Assembly (NCBI RefSeq): GCF_963678635.1
Contig: NC_087069.1
Span: 25,844,303 to 25,908,302, forward strand
DNA: 64,000 nt
From: Symsagittifera roscoffensis
Taxonomy: Eukaryota > Xenacoelomorpha > Acoela > Convolutidae
Direction of reading: 5' to 3'
In this document: positions 11,691 to 20,304 of the stretch, in pieces
How the letters are laid out: the number at the start of each line of letters is the position of its first letter
Position numbering within the stretch: the first letter of the stretch is position 1
Translations under genes and position numbers: made by a program
Notes under the pieces: model-generated
What the model saw: only the letters and a program-made list of their open reading frames with translations
Told to the model about the DNA's origin: nothing
Databases searched by the model: none

Positions 11691-13722
11691 AAAATTAATT
11701 TGCCTGGAAGTTTGTGAGTCATAATTTTAATTTAGACATGTATGTTATAAAAAAAACAAAAATATTTTGGCACTACGTTTTCAGTGTTAACTCTCTGCTC
11801 CTAAACTCATCGCGCGTGTTCAAGGCCGGTTTCTATTTCCTGACATGTATTGCCTCTAGAGTTAACAATTTTGTTCGATTGTTTGACCTATCTGTAATTT
11901 CCCAACTAAGATCTACGCAATTTCCCTCAAATTGGCATTGCTGAAGGTGGAGGCCTACCGGTGAGTCTGCTTTCTTATGTTCCTCAATGCTAGCGGTCAA
12001 ATGTCGAACAGTTTGTTCGACATAGGTAGAAGTGCATCCACTACAAGACAGTTTATAAACCACTCTTGACTTGAGGTCATTAGAAAATTCTGACTTCAGT
12101 GATGGTAAACATGATTCTATTTTTCTTGTGGTGAAAAACACTTGAACTTTAATTAATTTTCGTAACCTGTTAGCAAAATTTTCTATCTGGTTACCTCTAT
12201 ATTGCACCATCAGCATTGGAGGCTTCACATCCTTTAGTGATTGAATTGACAAACACCTCTCACTATCCAGGGTCTTGCTTTTACCCTCGATTATCTTGCA
12301 CAAGGTGTCTGAAGCCACGTTTGCGGACCTGATTTGTCAGCGATTGCGCCCTATTAGTTTCCATAGCCTTATCAAATCGCTCCCAGCTAGATGTACAGTG
12401 CCTTGGATAATACTACACTTATTCTGAAATGGGGGGCGCAGCTTCTATAATTCAGTATAGTCCCTGTATCTGTTGATTTTTGATACCAACTGCAAATTAC
12501 ACGCCTACCCTGCGATACATTTTTGTTCAACTCCAGGAACGGCGAATTCCCCTCCGAATTAGTTTTCTTTAGAGTGAACTGCAGATTTGGATGAAGAGAG
12601 TTGGCGGCATCGAGAAGACAACTCGGCTCCCCTCTGACTGTTCTAACAAAGTCATGCACATACCTGAGAAACAATTTCACCTGGGGAGTATCCTTATCCT
12701 TGTTCTTAGCTCGGCAGCAGCTTTAACAGTACCAGACTATCTCGGTTATTGATGCGTATACGTATTTTTCTGCATTTTAGATGATACCAGTTTCGGCAAC
12801 TCTCGCATTCAACCCCTTTTGATCTACATGTGACTTTCCTGCTGCAACATGGGCACAAGCCGTTTTCATAATCAATTTGCTTCATCTCCGTTCCCACCGG
12901 TATTTCTTGTCTTAGAGCAAACACGTACTCTTTCATCCATAAAATTACCAGAATTACAGCGAGGGACGCGCCCATTGCTAAACCATCAACTCGTACATAT
13001 TATGAATCATTACACTTGAAATATACTTTACTGACCACCATATTCAAAAGCCTTTTCCTGGTTGCCCTTTGAATTTCAGGAGGATACTCTTGGCTGTAGA
13101 GCTTCTGTAAAGCAATTTCAATTGCCTCTTTCAGGTGAACGTTGATGTACAAACTTATTACATCAAGAGATATTATGGTTTCGTCCGGATCTAGAGCAAT
13201 GTTTTCAATTGCTTCTCTGTCATCTTTAGAATTGGTTTCTATATTGGCTCCATCGATGTTGTCAAAAAACTTTGCAAGCATTTTGTTCAGATTCTCATAC
13301 GAGCTGCCTGGAACTGATAGTACTGGTCCAGTTTTGATTCATACGTTTGTTTCCTTATTATGCAAAAACCCAACCCCTTATCAAAGGGCACAGTCAGCAA
13401 CCCATTATCTTTGAGATATTTCCTCGTTTTTTCAACGGCTTTGTCTCTTGGGGTTTGCTTTACGTTTTTTGCATATGCCTTTGCCGCGGCTTGTATTTGA
13501 CATAACGTTTCACCAGATGTTTTTTGGTTTTTTAATTGTGAGAGGAAAATGTCGATATCCGCCGAAAAGTGTGTTTCGTTAAATTTGTCTCTAATGGAAT
13601 ACTTCGGGCCCATTGATAGCACTCCATATAATCATCCAGGCAGTTCAATGTTTTCAAGTACCTTAATTGATCGCTCATTTCTCCCCTCAAGAAGTTTATC
13701 TTGTCTCTCCGACAGTTTTCTT
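11691..13722 (-). pseudogene. PLE body, unit 2
   Basis: Open pieces on the minus strand: 13287-13622 (RT N-terminal region), 13000-13281 (RT motif A, ISLDVISLY), 12706-12975 (motif B plus the first half of the PHD finger, with CPCC and CESCRNWYHLKC intact), 12387-12680 (RYVHD) and 11833-12318 (GIY-YIG, YVEQ). It shares its deletions with units 1 and 3. Confidence 0.85.
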
Positions 13723-13735
13723 AATTAAACATTTT

Positions 13736-14132
13736 AAAATTATTATGTCTGGAAGTTTCTGAGTCATAATTTCAATTTAGACATGTACGTTTTGAATAAA
13801 AAACCAAAAATATTTTGGGACTAAATTTTCAGTGTTAACTCCCTGCTCCTAAACTCATCGCGCGTGTTCAAGTCCGGTTTCTCTTTCCTGATATGTATTG
13901 CCTCTAGTGTTAGCAATTTTGTTTGGTTGTTTGACCTATCTATAATTTCCCAACTAAGATCTGCGCTTTTTCCCTCAAGTTGGCATTGCTGAAGGTGGAG
14001 TCCTACCGATGAGTCTGCTTTCTTATGTTCCTCAATTCTAGTGATCAAATGTCGAACAGTTTGTCCGACATAGGTGGAAGTGCATCCACTACAAAACAAA
14101 TTATAAACCACTCTTGACTTGAGGTCATTAGA
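13736..14132 (-). pseudogene. PLE 3' fragment with complete GIY-YIG C terminus, unit 3
   Basis: Best-preserved of the three short fragments. The frame 13821-14180 runs from LINE-derived sequence straight into the GIY-YIG domain (VVYNLFCSGC, TYVGQTVRHL, IEEHKK, LEAIHIRKEKPDLN) and on to the natural stop. The chimeric frame is fortuitous but open. Confidence 0.75.
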
Positions 14133-15029
14133 ATCAAAGACAGGGGTACACAGTTTTGTTAAAAATAATTGATGGGGCACTCAATCAATGCCTTTTGTTT
14201 GTCGAAATAGATAAATAAACATGGAACGCTGTTGTCAAGGTTAGCATAAGTTAGATCCAAATAGGTTAATATCTGCAAAACAGTACCTCGAGATTTCATG
14301 AATCCATGTTGCTGTGGTTTAGTGATCTCATAGTTTTAGGATAAATGTAATCAAGGTAGATGCGCTCAAAAATAAGCGACAATTTTGGTAAAGTACTGAT
14401 TGGTCGATAGTTTGTGATATTACTTGATGATCTTGATTTGTAGAAGGGTGTAACATGAGATAGTTTTATTCAGATGGCCAGAAACAACTAGAAACGATTG
14501 AGTTAAACAAAATGGATATAGCTGGGGGCAGATTATCGAAGCAATCTTTCATGACAAAAGATGGTAACGCATCCATTGAGCAGCTATCATCACAAGCTTT
14601 GAGAGGTATTTTAACATCCGCGTTTGTAATCAAAACATCTTCCAGGTGGAAGATTTCAAGGGAAGGAAACATTATATAAGTGATAACTTTCAGATCAAAG
14701 ACTGATCCAAATAACTCGTTAAACAATTGTGCCTTGGATTCGGGCGTTCTAGCAGTTTTGTCACCAAATTTCACGACATAGTTTTTTGGATCAGTCATTT
14801 TTGAAAAAAATTTGCTGAAAAGTAAATTTCAAATGTTTTCGCTACTGTATGCATCGTCAGGATTTTTACAATACACTCATCTAAAGACGATAAAGCATCA
14901 ATTCGCGATTGTTGTATACAATATTTCACATACAATTTGGCTCTAGACCATCATGTTAAACAGTTGACATCTAAATTACTATCAAGATTAAAAAAAAACT
15001 TTTAACCTCTAAAATTAATTAAACAATTT
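14133..15029 (-). pseudogene. LINE fragment, unit 3
   Basis: Same LINE segment as in units 1 and 2. The 110-codon pre-RT frame is open at 14466-14798, with two substitutions in the SVFGPK region (SVFDLK). Confidence 0.7.
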
Positions 15030-17058
15030 AAAATTAATTTGCCTGGAAGTTTGTGAGTCATAATTTTAATTTAGACATGTATGTTATAAAAAAAAAAAAT
15101 TTCGGCACTACGTTTTCAGTGTTAACTCTCTGCTCCTAAACTCATCGCGCGTGTTCAAGGCCGGTTTCTATTTCCTGACATGTATTGCCTCTAGAGTTAA
15201 CAATTTTGTTCGATTGTTTGACCTATCTGTAATTTCCCAACTAAGATCTACGCAATTTCCCTCAAATTGGCATTGCTGAAGGTGGAGGCCTACCGGTGAG
15301 TCTGCTTTCTTATGTTCCTCAATGCTAGTGGTCAAATGTCGAACAGTTTGTTCGACATAGGTAGAAGTGCATCCACTACAAGACAGTTTATAAATCACTC
15401 TTGACTTGAGGTCATTAGAAAATTCTGACTTCAGTGATGGTAAACATGATTCTATTTTTCTTGTGGTGAAAAACACTTGAACTTTAATTAATTTTCGTAA
15501 CCTGTTAGCAAAATTTTGTATCTGGTTTCCTCTATATTGCACCATCAGCATTGGAGGCTTCACATCCTTTAGTGATTGAATTGACAAACATCTCTCACTA
15601 TCCAGGGTCTTGCTTTTACCCTCGATTATCTTGCACAAAGTGTCTGAAGCCACGTTTGCGGACCTGATTTGTCAGCGATTGCGCCCTATTAGTTTCCATA
15701 GCCTTATCAAATCGCTCCCAGCTAGATGTACTGTGCCTTGGATAATACTACACTTATTCTGAAATGGGGGGCGCAGCTTCTATAATTCAGTATAGTCCCT
15801 GTATCTGTTGATTTTTGATACCAACTGCAAATTACACGCCTACCCTGCGATACATTTTTGTTCAACTCCAGGAACGGCGAATTCCCCTCCGAATTAGTTT
15901 TCTTTAGAGTGAACTGCAGATTTGGATGAAGAGAGTTGGCGGCATCGAGAAGACAACTCGGCTCCCCTCTGACTGTTCTAACAAAGTCATGCACATACCT
16001 GAGAAACAATTTCACCTGGGGAGTATCCTTCTCCTTGTTCTTAGCTCGGCAGCAGCTTTAACAGTACCAGACTATCTCGGTTATTGATGCGTATACGTAT
16101 TTTTCTGCATTTTAGATGATACCAGTTTCGGCAACTCTCGCATTCAACCCCTTTTGATCTACATGTGACTTTCCTGCTGCAACATGGGCAAAAGCCGTTT
16201 TCATAATCAATTTGCTTTATCTCCGTTCCCACCGGTATTTCTTGTCTTAGAGCAAACACGTACTCTTTCATCCATAAAATTACCAGAATTACAGCGAGGG
16301 ACGCGCCCATTGCTAAACCATCAACTCGTACATATTATGAATCATTACACTTGAAATATACTTTACTGACCGCCATATTCAAAAGCCTTTTCCTGGTTGC
16401 CCTTTGAATTTCAGGAGGATACTCTTGGCTGTAGAGCTTCTGTAAAGCAATTTCAATTGCCTCTTTCAGGTGAACGTTGATGTACAAACTTATTACATCA
16501 AGAGATATTATGGTTTCGTCCGGATCTAGAGCAATGTTTTCAATTGCTTCTCTGTCATCTTTAGAATTGGTTTCTATATTGGCTCCATCGATGTTGTCAA
16601 AAAAACTTTGCAAGCATTTTGTTCAGATTCTCATACGAGCTGCCTGGAACTGATAGTACTGGTCCAGTTTTGATTCATACGTTTGTTTCCTCATTATGCA
16701 AAAACCCAACCCCTTATCAAAGGGCACAGTCAGCAACCCATTATCTTTGAGATATTTCCTCGTTTTTTCAACGGCTTTGTCTCTTGGGGTTTGCTTTACG
16801 TTTTTTGCATATGCCTTTGCCGCGGCTTGAATTTGACATAACGTTTCACCAGATGTTTTTTGGTTTTTTAATTGTGAGAGGAAAATGTCGATATCCGCCG
16901 AAAAGTGTGTTTCGTTAAATTTGTCTCTAATGGAATACTTCGGGCCCATTGATAGCACTCCATATAATCATCCAGGCAGTTCAATGTTTTCAAGTACCTT
17001 AATTGATCGCTCATTTCTCCCCTCAAGAAGTTTATCTTGTCTCTCGGACAGTTTTCTT
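15030..17058 (-). pseudogene. PLE body, unit 3
   Basis: Open pieces: 16623-16958, 16335-16613, 16041-16310, 15722-16015 and 15168-15653. It carries the same shared lesions (RT finger deletion, 8-bp zinc-finger deletion, YVHD, YVEQ). An extra A after the motif-A upstream linker changes the frame relative to unit 2. Confidence 0.85.
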
Positions 17059-17156
17059 AATTAAACATTTTAAAATTAATATGTCTGGAAGTTTCTGAGT
17101 CATAATTTTGATTTAGACATGTACGTTTTGAATAAAAAACCAAAAATATGTTGGGA
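17059..17156 (-). repeat. PLE 3' end and junction motif
   Basis: AT-rich 3' untranslated end of the PLE, running into TTAATTAAACATTTTAAAATTAAT. The same string marks the joins at about 2505, 7050, 8345, 10388, 11685, 13725 and 15022. It is the recurrent recombination or template-switch point of the composite array. Confidence 0.55.
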
Positions 17157-17678
17157 CTAAATTTTCAGTGTTAACTCCCCGCTCCTAAACTCATCGCGCG
17201 TGTTCAAGCCCGGTTTCTCTTTCCTGATATGTATTGCCTCTAGTGTTAGCAATTTTGTTTGGTTGTTTGACCTATCTATAATTTCCCAACTAAGATCTGC
17301 GCTATTTCCCTCAAGTTGGCATTGCTGAAGGTGGAGTCCTACCGATGAGTCTGCTTTCTTATGTTCCTCAATTCTAGTGGTCAAATGTCGAACAGTTTGT
17401 CGGACATAGGTGGAAGTGCATCCACTACAAGACAAATTATAAACCACTCTTGACTTGAGGTCATTAAAAAATGCTGACTTCAGTGATGGTAAACATGATT
17501 GTAGTTTTCTTGTGGTGAAAACCACTTGAACATTAGTTAATTGGCTCTGGTTACCTCTATATTGCACCATCAGCATTGGGGGCTTCCCATCCTTTGGTGA
17601 TTGAACTGACAAACCCCTGTCACTATCCAGGGGCTTGCCCTTACCCTCGATGATCTTGCACAAGGCGTCTGAAGCCAC
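17157..17678 (-). pseudogene. PLE GIY-YIG endonuclease domain
   Basis: Frame of 173 codons in the same frame as the RT, separated from it by a single TAG, so it was most likely one polyprotein. The VVYNLSCSGC (GIY half) and TYVRQTVRHLTTRIEEHKK (YIG half) segments carry the PLE-typical CxxC between half-motifs. The Arg of RHL and the distal LEAIHIRKEKPGLN, with the catalytic-type Glu, are present. The YIG Gly is Arg here (YVRQ) but Gly in some sister fragments (YVGQ). The role in active PLEs is target-DNA nicking for target-primed reverse transcription. Confidence 0.85.
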
Positions 17679-17687
17679 CTTTGCGGA

Positions 17688-18666
17688 CTAATTTTCAGGG
17701 TACTGATTTGTCAGCCATTGCGCCCTATTAGTTTCCATAGCCTTATCAAATTGCTCCCAGCTAGATGTACTCCTAAAAACCCTGTGTACAGTGCCTTGGA
17801 TAACACTACGCTTATACTGAGTTGGGGCGCAGCTTCTATAGTTCAGTATAGTCCCTGTATCTGTTGGTTTTTGATACCAACTGCAAGTTACACGCCTACC
17901 CTGCGATACATTTATGTTCAATTCCAGGAACGGCAAATTCCCCTCCGAATTAATTTTCTCTAGAGTGAACTGCAAATTTGGATGAAGAGAATTGGCGGCA
18001 TCGAGAAGACAACTCGGCTTCCCTTTGACTGTTCTAACAATGTCATCCACATACCTGAGGAACAATTTCACCTGGGGAGTATCCTTTTTCTTGTTCTTAG
18101 CTAGGCAGCAGCTTTCACAGTACCAGACTATCTCGGTTATTGATGCGTATACGTCATCGGATATTTTTCCGCATTTTAGATGATACCCGTTTCGGCAACT
18201 CTCGCATTCAACCCCCTTTGATCTATATGTGACTTTCCTGCTGCAACATGGGAACAAGCCGTTTTTCTCATTGATTTGCTGTACCCCCGTTCCCACCGGT
18301 ATTTGTTGTCGTAGAGCAAACTCGTATTCTTTCAGCCATAAATTTGCCAGAATTACAGCGAGGGACGCGCCCATTGCTAAACCATCAATTTGTACATACC
18401 ATGAATCATTACACTTGAAATATACTTTGCTGACCGCCATATTCAAAAGCCTTTTCATGGTTGCTCTTTGAATTTCAGGAGGAGACTCCTTGCTGTACAG
18501 CTTCTGTAAAGCTATTTCAATTGCCTCCTTCAGGGGAACGTTGGTGTACAATCTTTTCACATCAAGAGATATTATGGTTTCATCCGGATCCAGATCGATG
18601 TTTTCTATTTTTTCTCGAGCCTCTTTAGTATTGGTTTCTATATTTGCTCCATCGATGTTGTCAAAA
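17688..18666 (-). pseudogene. PLE RT palm split by a PHD-type zinc finger
   Basis: Open frame from about 18666 to a TAG at 17688. Counting from the GTG at 18560 as residue 1, motif A (ISLDVKRLYTNVPL) lies just before and at residue 1, motif B is DGLAMGASLAVILANLW at 59-75, and motif C is FLRYVDDIV at 167-175. Residues 103-151 form a PHD signature: [C]-x2-C-x12-C-x2-C-x4-H-x2-C-x17-C-x2-C, with the usual aromatic before His and Trp two residues before the seventh ligand. The first Cys is Phe in this copy but Cys in the tandem copies. Motif B to C spacing is about 107 residues, roughly twice what I expect for a PLE. After motif C come SEGNLPFLELNINV and WYQKPTDTG, the PLE thumb landmarks. Confidence 0.85.
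18108..18254 (-). other. PHD-finger insert within PLE RT
   Basis: Zinc ligands read F(C)PCC, CESC, YHLKC and WYCESC. Tandem copies keep CPCC...CESCRNWYHLKC but lose the last pair through an 8-bp frameshift. PHD fingers in known proteins bind histone H3 tails. Whether this one does is unknown: the aromatic-cage residues cannot be assigned by eye. Confidence 0.8.
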
Positions 18667-19002
18667 GCATTTTGTTAAGATTCTCATACGAGCTGCCGGG
18701 AAGTGATAGACAGGTCGTAGGGGTGTCTCATCCTTGTGTACCTTAGCTAAACCGTACAAACGGGCGGGTTGCCCACCTGTTGATCTCATCTCAGAATATA
18801 ACTGATCACTTATCTCGTCTCTTTTGATCATGGCTAGTAATTCTTTGTTAATTTCCTTCTCAATTTTCAGTATCACCTCATCGGTGGTTGCATCTTTTTT
18901 CAAAAACTGAGCAGATTGCAACAAAAATTCCAGCTTTGATTCATATGTTTGTTTCCTCATTATGCAAAAACCAACCCCCTTATCAAAAGGCACAGCCAGC
19001 AA
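18661..19002 (-). pseudogene. PLE RT fingers subdomain
   Basis: Frame of 113 codons holding LAVPFDKGVGFCIMRK (RT motif 1 region, with the invariant DKG), a helical stretch, and YGLAKVHKDETPLRPV (motif 2, matching the G-L-P/A-K-x-H-K...PLRP pattern of PLE and telomerase-type RTs). It runs into a stop at LTKCF because about 8 bases are missing relative to the tandem copies, which read LNKMLAKFFDN there. Confidence 0.8.
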
Positions 19003-19033
19003 CCCATTATCTTTGAGTTATTTCCTCGTTTTT

Positions 19034-19570
19034 TCAACGGCATTGTCTCTTGGGGTTTGCCGTACGTTTTTTTGCATATGCCTTTGACGCGGCTTCTATT
19101 TCACATAACGTTTCACCAGATGTTTTTTGATTTTTCAATTGTGAGAGGAAAATGTCGATATCCGCCAAAAAATGTGTTTCGTTAAATTTGTCTCTAATTG
19201 GATGCTTGGGGCCCATTGATAGCACTTCATATACCCATTCAGGCAGTTCAATATTATCAAGTACCTTAACTGATTGCTCATTTCTCCCCCCAAGAGGTTT
19301 ATCTTGTCTCTCGGACAGTTTTTCTAACTTTTTTCTATGGTTTTCTGATGTTGTCTTTAAGCTTGCCTCAACTTGACGCCTCACGAATCGGAAAATGGAT
19401 GCGCACCACTGTTTGTCAATTTCTTTTTGCACCAGTGATCTTGCTTTCCTTAGCATCTCCTCGTACCTTTTCCTATCCTCATTTGCCCTAGAAGTTTCAG
19501 TCCTTAGTAGTTTCAATTGAAAATTATTATGATTTTTTTTTCGAGGCTGGAAAAAAATTTTCTTAACCAA
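19034..19570 (-). pseudogene. PLE N-terminal region
   Basis: Frame of 178 codons. The first ~100 residues are rich in Lys, Arg and Glu (RTETSRANEDRKRYEEMLRK), likely helical. Then come the PLE pre-RT landmarks PEWVYEVLSMGPKH and FNETHFLADIDIFLSQL. It ends at a frameshift just after KAYAKK; the next frame continues with the VEKTRK-LKDNGLLAVPFDKG segment. The start is uncertain: the element may be 5'-truncated and the first ATG simply the first available. Confidence 0.7.
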
Positions 19571-19580
19571 AATTATACAG

Positions 19581-20097
19581 TTATTTTGGGAGAATGTTAC
19601 TACTGCCTACTAACTTACAAGTTAACAGTGGATATGTCAAAATAATTTACTCCATGAAATCCACCAGATGCAGACCAAGTTAAATTGCCCCGAATCATAA
19701 AACTTAAAAAATAATGATGGATATGTTTTTCAATCAAGAGTTTTTGAAATTCAGGGTGCCTACGGCCCTAGAAGTGAGATTTCTCTCTGTAGGAACTTGA
19801 GCACGTGTAAAGAGGAACCCAGGGCAGTAAGTTTTAATTTATTCAATCATTTTGTACTTATATGTTAAGATTTTTAAAAGCTGAAAGTGTCAAGAGTCAA
19901 TGGATTGTAAAGGCAACCAAGTTGAAGTATCTCAAAGTCTCGTAGCATCATATCGGGTCAAGCTTTTGAGTTTTTCAACTGCAGTTTGTTCTGTGCAGGT
20001 GTTAGTTTTCTCAATCTTGTTGGCATAATTCTAACCATTTGACTCTCCTTACTTCTGTGAACAATGTTTGAGATCGCGTTAAATTTTTAGAAAGAAA
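19581..20097. other. Intergenic or 5' region upstream of GOPC
   Basis: AT-rich, no coding signal. It ends in a pyrimidine-containing acceptor (TTAAATTTTTAG) seven bases before the GOPC ATG, so the last part is either an outron for trans-splicing or the 3' end of a 5' UTR intron. Confidence 0.45.
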
Positions 20098-20304
20098 ATG
20101 ACTTCTCTTTTTGCTTGGCTGGAAGTAATCGAGAAGGAGTTTGACAAAGCGTTCGTGGATTTAGATTTGATCCTAGGCGACATTGACAGCGAGCAAATTG
20201 ATTTGACATACGATGGACGGCAGAAAATGACAGCTCTCAGTGCTGCATTTGCCCAATTGTGTCATAAAAGCCAAACTATTTTCCAGATGAACGCTAAATT
20301 GGAG
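20098..20304 (+). CDS. GOPC: GOPC exon 1
   Basis: Codes residues 1-69 ([19 protein letters not shown] to NAKLE), the conserved N-terminal block. The donor is GAG|GTACGA, phase 0. The ATG follows AAAGAAA, and an acceptor AG lies 7 nt upstream. Confidence 0.92.

Larger units (their letters stand above)
7061..17071 (-). mobile_element. Tandem array of three 3.34-kb PLE/LINE composite units
   Basis: Three head-to-tail units (7061-10397, 10398-13735, 13736-17071; 3337, 3338 and 3336 bp) share the same inner order on the plus axis: a PLE 3' fragment with part of GIY-YIG, a LINE fragment, then a PLE body running from GIY-YIG back to the RT N terminus. Every internal join contains TTAATTAAACA(A/T)TTT. 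The three bodies share the same large RT deletion, the same 8-bp deletion in the zinc finger and the same YVHD change, so the array arose by amplifying one damaged composite, not by separate insertions. Confidence 0.9.
17072..19580 (-). mobile_element. Penelope-like element, longest copy (RT with PHD insert + GIY-YIG)
   Basis: The least damaged member of the family, spanning about 800 codons on the minus strand: basic/coiled N-terminal region (19570-19034), RT fingers (19002-18661), palm with a PHD finger (about 18666-17688), then GIY-YIG (17678-17157). PLEs are retroelements with an RT related to telomerase RT and, in most families, a C-terminal GIY-YIG nuclease, which matches this order. 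Only three lesions are seen: a frameshift near 19030, an ~8-bp deletion near 18665 and one in-frame TAG at 17688. The 5' end looks truncated near 19580. The left end abuts the tandem array, so it probably seeded the array or shares its origin. Confidence 0.88.

Noticed and set aside
9805-13414. Plus-strand ORFs in the PLE array (9805-9999, 11714-11944, 13142-13414)
   Set aside because: Shadows of minus-strand PLE frames; repeated only because the units are repeated.
7061-17071. CRISPR array or satellite DNA
   Set aside because: The units are 3.3 kb and code for retroelement proteins; no short repeat/spacer pattern exists.
17157-17678. GIY-YIG domain as a homing endonuclease or repair protein
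   Set aside because: The CxxC between half-motifs and the same-frame upstream PLE RT identify it as the PLE nuclease.
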